This document shows positions 1-5,056 of a DNA stretch of 5,428 nt, one piece after another. Position 1 is the stretch's first letter. Each line of letters opens with the position of its first letter. Origin of the DNA: Pseudomonadota bacterium (lineage in GTDB: Bacteria; Pseudomonadota; Gammaproteobacteria; Xanthomonadales; Xanthomonadaceae); assembly GCA_023388715.1 (NCBI GenBank), contig JAEWFT010000050.1:1-5428 (forward strand), given 5' to 3'. Below the pieces are notes generated by a model. That model was not told the origin of the DNA and did not search any database. It saw nothing but the letters and a program-made list of their open reading frames with translations. The position numbers and the translations under genes are program-made.

Positions 1-96
1 CTGGGCGTGGAGCGCTTCGCGATGCTGCGCTACGGCGTCGACGACCTGCGCGCGTTCTTCGACAACGATATTCGGTTCCTGAGGCAATTCGCCTGA
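1..96 (+). CDS. pheS: Phenylalanine--tRNA ligase alpha subunit, C-terminal end (5' partial)
   Basis: Only the last 31 codons and the TGA stop are in the window; the frame is open from base 1. The visible residues end the class II catalytic core: the tail of motif 3 (LGVERFAMLRYGV, whose Arg contacts ATP in class II synthetases) is followed by DDLRAFFDNDIRFLRQF, which closely matches the C-terminus of bacterial PheS. PheS carries the active site that activates phenylalanine and charges tRNA-Phe, and it works in the cytoplasm as an alpha2beta2 tetramer with PheT. The downstream pheT confirms the assignment. The intergenic distance to pheT is 89 nt, unusually long for this pair because a repeat element has occupied it. 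Confidence 0.96.
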   Translation: MGVERFAMLRYGVDDLRAFFDNDIRFLRQFA

Positions 97-109
97 GTTG
101 ATTGAACCT

Positions 110-168
110 GCGGGAGGGGCTTCCAGCCCGACTGCAGGTGCCGGCGTCGGGGCGCAAGCCCCTCCCAC
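110..168. repeat. REPIN-like pair of inverted REP sequences between pheS and pheT
   Basis: Two 23-nt elements face each other. The plus-strand copy at 110-132 reads GCGGGAGGGGCTTCCAGCCC then GAC. The minus-strand copy at 168-146 reads GTGGGAGGGGCTTGCGCCCC then GAC. They match at 19 of 23 positions. Each has the REP layout: a GNGGGAG head followed by a small palindrome (GGGGC-TTGC-GCCCC in the better copy). A 13-nt spacer separates them, so the transcript can fold into one long hairpin with an 11-bp outer stem (GGGAGGGGCTT) and a 6-bp inner stem (CCCGAC/GTCGGG). REP elements of this type are normally mobilised in trans by RAYT (TnpA-REP) transposases; none is encoded here. In the mRNA the hairpin could stabilise or attenuate the pheS-pheT transcript. 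Confidence 0.8.
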
Positions 169-185
169 AAAGAGCTCCCTGCAGA

Positions 186-2555
186 ATGAAGTTCTCCGAA
201 AACTGGCTGCGCCAGCACGTCAAGACCACCGCCACCCGCGAGGAGCTGGCTGCGACGCTGACCGCGATCGGGCTCGAAGTCGAAGAAATGACCGTGCTTG
301 GCGAGGCGCTGGACGGCGTGGTCGTCGCCCGCATCGTCGCCTGCGAGAAGCATCCGCAGGCGGACAAGCTGCAGGTCTGCCAGGTCGATGCCGGCGCGCA
401 CGGCATGCTGCAGATCGTGTGCGGCGCCCCCAATGCGCGCGCGGGGCTGGTCGCGCCGCTGGCCATGATCGGTACGCGCCTGGGCGAGCTCACGATCAGG
501 GCCGCCGCCCTGCGCGGTGTCGACTCCAACGGCATGCTGTGTTCGGCGGGGGAACTGGGCGTGGATGCAGACGCCTCAGGTTTGCTCGAACTGCCGGACG
601 ATGCGCCGGTCGGCACGCCGCTGGCGGATTACCTCGGCCTGCCGGATGCCAGCATCGAGCTCAAGCTGACCCCGAACCGTGCCGACTGCTTTGGCGTGCG
701 CGGGATCGCCTACGACGTCGCCGCTGCCACCGGCAGCGCGGTCGAGCCGCTGGATGCGGTGCCGATGCCTGCGCTAGGCAACGCGATGATGGCGGTGGAG
801 CTGGCGGCGGGCGCCGATGCGCCGCGCTTTGTCGCGCGCGTGATCGAGGGCGTGGACGCGGCGGTGCCGACTCCGCTGTGGATGGCCGAGCGCCTGCGGC
901 GCAGCGGCGTGCGCCCGCTCAGCCTGCTGGTGGACGTCACCCAGTACGTGATGCTGGAGCTCGGCCAGCCGATGCACGCCTACGACCGCGCGCTGTTCAC
1001 CGGTCCGATCGGGGTGCGCCATGCGCGCGATGGCGAGTCGCTGCTGCTGCTCAATGGCGAGCAGCCGACCCTGGATCCGCAGTTCCTCGTGATCACCGAC
1101 GCCGACCGCGCGGTCGGGCTGGCCGGGATCATGGGCGGCGAGGACACCAAGGTCACCACCGCGACGCGCACCGTGCTGCTGGAGGCCGCGCACTTCGCGC
1201 CGGATGCGATCATCGGCCGCAGCCGCAAGCTGGGCCTGCACACCGATGCCGGCCACCGCTTCGAGCGCGGCGTCGATCCGGAGCTGCCGCGCATCGCAAT
1301 CGAGCATGCCACCCGCCTGATCGTCGAGATCGCCGGCGGCGCGCCCGGACCGGTCACCGAAGCGGTGTTGCCCGAATTCCTGCCGCAGCCCGGCGCCATC
1401 CCGCTGCGCCGCGAGCGGCTGCGTCGCGTGCTCGGCATCGCGGTGCCGGACTCGGAGGTCACGCGGATCCTGTCGGCGCTCGGGCTCCAGGTCGAAGCCA
1501 CCGACGCCGGCTGGCAGGTCACGCCGCCGGCGCGCCGCTTCGACCTGGCGATCGAGGAGGACCTAGTCGAGGAAATCGCCCGGATCCATGGTTATGACGC
1601 GATCCCGGCGACCCTGCCCGCGGGCGCGGGCCGCTTGGTGGCGCCCAGCGAGAGCCGCGCCAGCGAGGGCGAGGTGCGCGGCCAGCTGGTCGCGCGCGAC
1701 TACCTGGAGGCGATCAACTACGCCTTCGTCGACGCCGGCCTCCTGGCGAAGTGGGCGCTGGAGGAGGGCACCGTCGCCCTCGCCAATCCGCTGAGCGCCG
1801 AGCTGGGCGTGATGCGCCCGCGCCTGCTGCCGGGATTGGCTGCCGCGCTGGCGCGCAACGCCGCGCGCCAGCAGGCACGGGTGCGCCTGTTCGAGCTGGG
1901 CAAGACCTTCGCGGCGGCCGATGGTGCCCCGCTGGAGACGCGCCGCGTGGCCGCGATCGCCTGCGGCGACGCCGCGGCCGAGCAGTGGGGCGTGCCCGCG
2001 CGCAGCGTGGACTTCCACGACATCCGCGGCGACCTCGACAGCCTCGCCGCGCTTGCCGGGGCGGAGCTGGAGTATCGCCCCTCCCGCGAACCGTTCGCGC
2101 ATCCCGGTCGCTCGGCCGGGGTCTGGCGCGATGGCGCGCGGATCGGCTGGATCGGCCAGTTGCACCCGCGGCTCCAGCGCGCGCTCGACATCGACGTCGA
2201 GGTCTACGGCTTCGAGCTGGAGCTGGATCCGCTGCTGGCACGCGCGTTGCCGCGGGCGCGGGCGCTGTCGAAGTATCCGTCCGTCAGGCGGGACCTCGCG
2301 TTCGTCGTCGCGGAAGCGGTCGTCTGGGGTGCCATGCGGGCTACCGCGAAAGCCGCTGCGGGGCCGGTCCTGCGCGAACTGCGGCTGTTCGACCGCTACG
2401 CCGGCAAGGGCGTGGAAACGGGATTCAAGAGTTTCGCCATGGCCTTGATTTTGCAGGACGATTCGCGCACGCTGAACGACCGCGACGTGGATGCCGCAGT
2501 GGCTGCCGTGGTGGCCGCCCTGCAGGCGGAACACGGCGCGGCGATGCGGGGCTGA
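186..2555 (+). CDS. pheT: Phenylalanine--tRNA ligase beta subunit
   Basis: PheT is the non-catalytic beta chain of phenylalanyl-tRNA synthetase. It binds tRNA-Phe and edits mischarged Tyr-tRNA-Phe in the cytoplasm. The product is 789 aa, close to the usual ~795. The start ATG at 186 gives MKFSENWLRQHV, the standard PheT N-terminus. An in-frame TTG at 102 would add 28 residues read through the repeat element and is unlikely. Domains in order: EMAP-like tRNA-binding OB fold at about 39-150 (HPQADKLQVCQVD at 56-68); B3/B4 editing region at about 210-385, including GLHTDAGHRFERGVDP near 350-365; B5 domain at about 400-475; catalytic-like core at about 490-690 (NPLSAELGVMRPRLLPGL); and the FDX-ACB anticodon-binding domain from about residue 694 (LSKYPSVRRDLAFVV). 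The ribosome-binding site is weak (AAAGAG at 168-173, about 12 nt from the ATG). ihfA follows after 12 nt, as in E. coli. No frameshift or missing domain is seen. Confidence 0.98.
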   Translation: MKFSENWLRQHVKTTATREELAATLTAIGLEVEEMTVLGEALDGVVVARIVACEKHPQADKLQVCQVDAGAHGMLQIVCGAPNARAGLVAPLAMIGTRLGELTIRAAALRGVDSNGMLCSAGELGVDADASGLLELPDDAPVGTPLADYLGLPDASIELKLTPNRADCFGVRGIAYDVAAATGSAVEPLDAVPMPALGNAMMAVELAAGADAPRFVARVIEGVDAAVPTPLWMAERLRRSGVRPLSLLVDVTQYVMLELGQPMHAYDRALFTGPIGVRHARDGESLLLLNGEQPTLDPQFLVITDADRAVGLAGIMGGEDTKVTTATRTVLLEAAHFAPDAIIGRSRKLGLHTDAGHRFERGVDPELPRIAIEHATRLIVEIAGGAPGPVTEAVLPEFLPQPGAIPLRRERLRRVLGIAVPDSEVTRILSALGLQVEATDAGWQVTPPARRFDLAIEEDLVEEIARIHGYDAIPATLPAGAGRLVAPSESRASEGEVRGQLVARDYLEAINYAFVDAGLLAKWALEEGTVALANPLSAELGVMRPRLLPGLAAALARNAARQQARVRLFELGKTFAAADGAPLETRRVAAIACGDAAAEQWGVPARSVDFHDIRGDLDSLAALAGAELEYRPSREPFAHPGRSAGVWRDGARIGWIGQLHPRLQRALDIDVEVYGFELELDPLLARALPRARALSKYPSVRRDLAFVVAEAVVWGAMRATAKAAAGPVLRELRLFDRYAGKGVETGFKSFAMALILQDDSRTLNDRDVDAAVAAVVAALQAEHGAAMRG

Positions 2556-2567
2556 CAGGGGACGGCA

Positions 2568-2885
2568 ATGGCCTTGACCAAGGCGGAAATGGCGGAACGC
2601 CTCTACGAAGAGGTGGGACTGAACAAGCGCGAGGCGAAGGAATTCGTCGACGCCTTCTTCGATGCCCTGCGCGAGGCGCTGGAGCAGGGCCGCCAGGTCA
2701 AGCTGTCCGGCTTCGGCAACTTCGACCTGCGGCGCAAGAACCAGCGCCCGGGCCGCAATCCCAAGACCGGCGAGCAGATCCCGATCTCCGCGCGCACCGT
2801 GGTGACCTTCCGCCCCGGCCAGAAACTGAAGGAACGCGTCGAGGCCTACACCGGCCCGGGCGGCCCGGAGATGCTCCATGCTTGA
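2568..2885 (+). CDS. ihfA: Integration host factor subunit alpha
   Basis: IhfA pairs with IhfB to form IHF, which binds specific sites in the minor groove and bends DNA by about 160-180 degrees. It is used in transcription, replication initiation and site-specific recombination. The protein is 105 aa against 99 in E. coli; the excess is a short C-terminal tail. It aligns from the first residue (MALTKAEMAERLYEEVGLNK). The HU/IHF signature VKLSGFGNF lies at 44-52. The beta-arm motif QRPGRNPKTGE at 59-69 contains the intercalating proline at residue 65, and VVTFRPGQKLKERV follows. The Shine-Dalgarno AGGGGA at 2557-2562 sits 5 nt before the ATG. Spacing from pheT is 12 nt, so it is probably co-transcribed with pheST, the classical arrangement in gammaproteobacteria. 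The last 8 nt overlap the next gene. Confidence 0.98.
   Translation: MALTKAEMAERLYEEVGLNKREAKEFVDAFFDALREALEQGRQVKLSGFGNFDLRRKNQRPGRNPKTGEQIPISARTVVTFRPGQKLKERVEAYTGPGGPEMLHA
2867..2870 (+). promoter_or_regulatory. Ribosome-binding site of the merR-family gene inside ihfA
   Basis: GGAG lies 7 nt upstream of the ATG at 2878, inside the final codons of ihfA. It supports the overlapping start (ATGCTTGA, where the ihfA stop TGA falls within the new gene) and suggests translational coupling of the regulator to ihfA. Confidence 0.6.
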
Positions 2886-3234
2886 TCCGGGCAGCAACCG
2901 CGAACTGCCGCCGATTCCGGCGAAGCGCTACTTCACCATCGGCGAAGTCAGCGAGCTGTGCGACGTCAAGCCCCACGTGCTGCGTTACTGGGAAACCGAG
3001 TTCCCGAGCCTGGAACCCGCCAAGCGCCGCGGCAACCGCCGTTACTACCAGCGCCACGACGTGCTGATGGTGCGGCAGATCCGCAGCCTGCTGTACGAGC
3101 AGGGCTACACCATCGGCGGCGCCCGCCTGCGCTTGGACGGAGACGATGCCAAGCAGGAGTCCGCGCTCAGCAACCAGATCGCACGCCAGGTGCGGATGGA
3201 GCTGGAGGAAGTGCTGCACCTGCTGCGTCGCTGA
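2878..3234 (+). CDS. MerR-family transcriptional regulator linked to ihfA
   Basis: A 118-aa DNA-binding protein of the MerR family. After a Pro-rich lead of about 16 residues (GSNRELPPIPAKRYF), the winged-helix domain spans about 18-86: FTIGEVSELCDVKPHVLRYW is the helix-turn-helix, RGNRRYY (51-57) is the wing, and VLMVRQIRSLLYEQGYTI forms the following helices. The remaining ~30 residues (ESALSNQIARQVRMELEEVLHLLRR) look like a short amphipathic dimerisation helix. There is one cysteine (C28) and no effector domain, so metal sensing as in MerR itself is unlikely. A homologue directly after ihfA and before tRNA-Pro is a conserved gammaproteobacterial arrangement; its target and signal are, to my knowledge, not established. 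The start ATG overlaps ihfA by 8 nt and has GGAG 7 nt upstream. Confidence 0.94.
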   Translation: MLDPGSNRELPPIPAKRYFTIGEVSELCDVKPHVLRYWETEFPSLEPAKRRGNRRYYQRHDVLMVRQIRSLLYEQGYTIGGARLRLDGDDAKQESALSNQIARQVRMELEEVLHLLRR

Positions 3235-3250
3235 ACACGTTTCCATCGGC

Positions 3251-3262
3251 TATAATCGCCGG
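3251..3262 (+). promoter_or_regulatory. tRNA-Pro promoter: consensus -10 box plus GC-rich discriminator
   Basis: A perfect TATAAT at 3251-3256 is the only clear sigma70 -10 box noticed in this GC-rich window. It is followed by CGCCGG at 3257-3262, where the discriminator lies. Transcription would start near 3263, leaving only 5-6 nt before the mature tRNA at 3269. A GC-rich discriminator after the -10 box is the mark of stringently controlled stable-RNA promoters (inhibited by ppGpp and DksA). No convincing -35 hexamer is visible; the expected position (about 3228-3233, TCGCTG) overlaps the end of the merR-family gene. Confidence 0.72.
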
Positions 3263-3268
3263 CCTTCA

Positions 3269-3345
3269 CGGGGTATAGCGCAGCCTGGTAGCGCACTTGT
3301 CTGGGGGACAAGTGGTCGTCGGTTCAAATCCGGCTACCCCGACCA
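3269..3345 (+). tRNA. tRNA-Pro(GGG)
   Basis: A 77-nt cloverleaf with encoded CCA. The acceptor stem CGGGGTA (3269-3275) pairs perfectly with TACCCCG (3335-3341); A3342 is the discriminator base and CCA is at 3343-3345. The D arm is GCGC (3278-3281) / GCGC (3291-3294) with loop AGCCTGGTA. The anticodon stem is CTTGT (3296-3300) / ACAAG (3308-3312), with loop CTGGGGG and anticodon GGG at 3303-3305. The T arm is GTCGG-TTCAAAT-CCGGC with one T-G pair. The C1-G72 start pair and A73 are typical of bacterial tRNA-Pro. It reads CCC and CCU, and the G after the anticodon is the usual m1G37 site of TrmD. It has its own promoter and terminator, separate from the pheST-ihfA operon. Confidence 0.97.
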
Positions 3346-3349
3346 AACC

Positions 3350-3390
3350 AATGGCGACACGGATCCGCATCCGTGTCGCCATTTTCGTTT
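3350..3390 (+). terminator. Rho-independent terminator of tRNA-Pro
   Basis: A perfect 15-bp stem, AATGGCGACACGGAT (3350-3364) and ATCCGTGTCGCCATT (3369-3383), with a CCGC tetraloop is followed by the T-rich tail TTCGTTT. It begins 5 nt after the CCA end of the tRNA. On the minus strand the hairpin is followed by TGGTTTGG, so it may also weakly stop the converging minus-strand transcripts. Confidence 0.9.
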
Positions 3391-3402
3391 GGGACGCCTG
3401 CC

Positions 3403-3422
3403 GTGCGGGCGCCCGCTCCCAC
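3403..3422 (-). repeat. Solo REP-like palindrome
   Basis: On the minus strand this reads GTGGGAGCGGGCGCCCGCAC. It has the same GTGGGAG head as the minus-strand REP at 146-168, followed by the perfect palindrome GCGGGCGCCCGC (3405-3416). It lies just past the stop of the small lipoprotein gene and before the tRNA terminator, an extragenic position typical of REP sequences. It could act as a 3' hairpin for the minus-strand transcript. It is shorter than the pair upstream of pheT, so the call is less sure. Confidence 0.5.
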
Positions 3423-3434
3423 GCGGCGCCCCGG

Positions 3435-3821
3435 TCAGGGTGTGCGCTCGATGCGCAGGGTGGCCTTTGGCGCGACCCCTCGCTCCAGGCTGGCGAGGGT
3501 GACCGTGCGCTCGCCCAGCCGCGCCTCGTTCGGGCCGCTGCGCGTGTTGGTATGCAGGCGCAGGTCGCGCGCGCTGCCCCCGCGGGGTTGCCAGCGCAGC
3601 GCGATCTCGGCGCTGCCTTCCCAGACGCACTGGACGCCCGGCGCGCAGCGGGAATCGTCGATCAGCGCGACGTAGGTCAGCACGCTGTTGTCCGCCAGCT
3701 GCGTGCCCTGTCCCATGCCCAAGGTGACCTCGCTGCCGTCGGCGGCGGGCGCCGCGCCATGCGGCAGCGCGGTGCAGGCGGAGACCAGGGCGATGGCGAT
3801 CAGGCTGGCGATGCGGTGCAT
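3435..3821 (-). CDS. Small lipoprotein with a DSRC-x5-C motif, function unknown
   Basis: A 128-aa predicted lipoprotein. The N-terminus is a short signal peptide (MHRIASLIAIALVSAC) with lipobox V13-S14-A15-C16. The residue after the cysteine is Thr, not Asp, so the Lol sorting rule predicts outer-membrane anchoring. The mature part looks all-beta. It holds a conspicuous motif, DDSRCAPGVQCVWEGSAEI at 55-73; its two cysteines (C59, C65) could form a disulfide in the periplasm. I recall small secreted proteins of unknown function with a similar DSRCP-x-x-V-x-C-x-W-x-G core, but cannot name a characterised family. It is the last of four minus-strand genes, 63 nt after the endonuclease V-like gene; no promoter is evident in that gap and no strong Shine-Dalgarno precedes the ATG. 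Confidence 0.82.
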   Translation of the reverse strand: MHRIASLIAIALVSACTALPHGAAPAADGSEVTLGMGQGTQLADNSVLTYVALIDDSRCAPGVQCVWEGSAEIALRWQPRGGSARDLRLHTNTRSGPNEARLGERTVTLASLERGVAPKATLRIERTP

Positions 3822-3884
3822 GGCGGCGGCTACGGGCGAGGTGGCAGCAACGCTACCGCGCGATCCATGAACGCCGCGCGACGC

Positions 3885-4508
3885 TCAGCGCTGCAGCAGC
3901 AGGCGCGCCAGCCGGGTGGGTTCAGGGCGGCGGTCGCTGGCGACGAAGCGCATCACCAGTTCCGGCGCGGAGGGCATCGATACGCGATGGCCGGGCGAGA
4001 CCACCAGCGGCGGCGCGTCGGGACGGCTGCGCAACAGCCAGCCGATCTGCTGCGGGCCATCGCGCAACGGCGTGAACGCGCCGCGCATCTCGTGTAGCGC
4101 AAGCCGCGCGGTGCCCGCCTCGACCGCGGTGGCAACGCCGATGCAGGGCAGGTCGGCGACAACGCCGAAGTGCGCGGCGGTGCCGAGCCGCTGCGCGTGC
4201 GCGATGCCATGCCCCTCGACCAGCGAAAGGTCGGGCGTGGCGCGCAGCTCGTCCAGCGCCGCCAGCAAGGCCGGCACTTCGTGCACGCCGGGCTGCCCGG
4301 CGACGGGGCCGCCCGTGACGGGCACGCGTGCGACCTGCTGGTCGAGCACCGCCAGGGTTCGGGCATCGAGCAGCACGGCGGACGCAACCGTGTTCGCGCC
4401 GGCGACCTCGACGCAGAAACCGGCGACCGTCTGCAGCGGCTGGGCAAAACGATCGCGCAACTCGAGCCGTTGCGTCAGCGCGGAGATGTCGAATGCGTGA
4501 TCGGTCAC
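3885..4508 (-). CDS. Endonuclease V-like protein with altered active site
   Basis: A 207-aa protein that aligns along its length with endonuclease V (Nfi, usually ~220-235 aa), which nicks DNA one base 3' of deoxyinosine. Matching blocks are VAG (28-30), VPALLAALDEL (78-88), EGHGIAHAQRLGTAAHFGVV (98-117), IGVAT (123-127), SPGHRVSM (171-178) and PEPTRLA (195-201). Several key residues differ. The first catalytic Asp (E. coli D35, in AGADVGF) is C32, and the Asp of the DGHG motif (D110) is E98. The Lys of GVAK is T127. The PYIPG wedge that pries the strands apart is GPVAG (67-71). The middle acid survives as E77. It is therefore a diverged paralogue, possibly non-catalytic or repurposed. Translation starts at GTG 4508, 7 nt after the preceding phosphatase gene and without a clear Shine-Dalgarno, which suggests coupling. 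No in-frame ATG lies nearby. Confidence 0.88.
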   Translation of the reverse strand: MTDHAFDISALTQRLELRDRFAQPLQTVAGFCVEVAGANTVASAVLLDARTLAVLDQQVARVPVTGGPVAGQPGVHEVPALLAALDELRATPDLSLVEGHGIAHAQRLGTAAHFGVVADLPCIGVATAVEAGTARLALHEMRGAFTPLRDGPQQIGWLLRSRPDAPPLVVSPGHRVSMPSAPELVMRFVASDRRPEPTRLARLLLQR

Positions 4509-4515
4509 CGCGTCA

Positions 4516-5043
4516 TTATGGTCGCGCCGGGGTGGCGCCGTAGCGCGACACCTGGAGCACGGCGTTGCCGCGGTCGTCGATGCGGATCGTGTTGAGGCGA
4601 TCGTATTCGTCCTCGGCCATGGGCTCGGTCGCGCAGCCGCAGAGCGCGCTGACGATCGCCGGCACGGTGTTGCTGTGCCCTGCCACCACCACCGTGCCGC
4701 GTGGGTGCGCCGCCTTCAGCGCCGCGGCCAAGGCGGCCGCCGGCTGACGCGCGTCGTAGACCACCGGCTCCATGCGCAGCGCGCGCGCCAATGGCGCAAG
4801 GGTCTGGCGCGTGCGCTGGAAATCGGTGGTGTAGAGCGCGCCGGGCCGCAGCGGGCCCAGGAGGGCGCCAAGCTGCATGGCGCGGGCCTGGCCCGAAACG
4901 CTCAGCGGGGGATCGCCGCTCGCGTCGAGTTTCTCAGCGTGGCGGACCACCACGAAGGTCGTCGTTGTCGCGGAACCGGGGCGCGGGGGGGTGGCGCAGC
5001 CGACCAGCGCCAGGGCGAGGGCAAGCAATGCCCCCGCGCGCAT
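4516..5043 (-). CDS. Histidine phosphatase family (phosphoglycerate mutase-like) lipoprotein
   Basis: A 175-aa member of the histidine phosphatase superfamily. Family hallmarks: VVVRHAEK at 31-38, with R34 and H35, the His that is phosphorylated; TTDFQRTRQT at 72-81, with the phosphate-binding R77; and the second histidine in AGHSNTVPAIV (H123). EYDRLNTIRI at 146-155 is the usual C-terminal strand region. The N-terminus MRAGALLALALALVGC is a lipoprotein signal with lipobox L13-V14-G15-C16 and Ala at +2, so an outer-membrane-anchored periplasmic phosphatase is predicted; its substrate is unknown. I chose ATG 5043, which gives a compact signal peptide 13 nt after the upstream stop. A GTG at 5073 would add 10 residues and overlap the previous gene by 17 nt, and cannot be excluded. 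The downstream endonuclease V-like gene starts 7 nt after this stop. Confidence 0.9.
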   Translation of the reverse strand: MRAGALLALALALVGCATPPRPGSATTTTFVVVRHAEKLDASGDPPLSVSGQARAMQLGALLGPLRPGALYTTDFQRTRQTLAPLARALRMEPVVYDARQPAAALAAALKAAHPRGTVVVAGHSNTVPAIVSALCGCATEPMAEDEYDRLNTIRIDDRGNAVLQVSRYGATPARP

Positions 5044-5056
5044 GCGCCCGACGTGC

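Noticed and set aside
98..103. TTGATT as half of an IHF binding site near the end of pheS (IHF autoregulates the operon in E. coli)
   Set aside because: The reverse consensus YAANNNNTTGATW fails at the YAA part (GCC at 91-93), so only half the site matches.
102..185. N-terminal extension of PheT from an in-frame TTG at 102
   Set aside because: The extra 28 residues are encoded by the REP hairpin and have no match to the PheT N-terminus, which begins exactly at the ATG at 186.
98..1597. Long plus-strand open frame (499 codons) overlapping pheT
   Set aside because: Its translation is Arg/Ala/Gly-rich low-complexity, typical of an off-frame shadow in GC-rich DNA. pheT in the other frame is unambiguous.
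1563..2897. Long minus-strand open frame (444 codons) antisense to pheT and ihfA
   Set aside because: It has no recognisable domain and covers two certain genes in another frame; it is a product of high-GC codon bias.
3228..3238. -35 hexamer for the tRNA promoter
   Set aside because: TGAACA at 3233-3238 resembles TTGACA but is only 12 nt from the -10 box, and hexamers at 16-18 nt spacing match the consensus poorly.
3822..3884. Promoter or terminator in the gap between the EndoV-like gene and the small lipoprotein gene
   Set aside because: No hexamer pair with acceptable spacing and no stable hairpin with a T tract were found on either strand.
3297..4097. Plus-strand open frame (266 codons) starting inside the tRNA
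   Set aside because: It reads through tRNA-Pro, its terminator and two minus-strand genes, and the composition is shadow-like.
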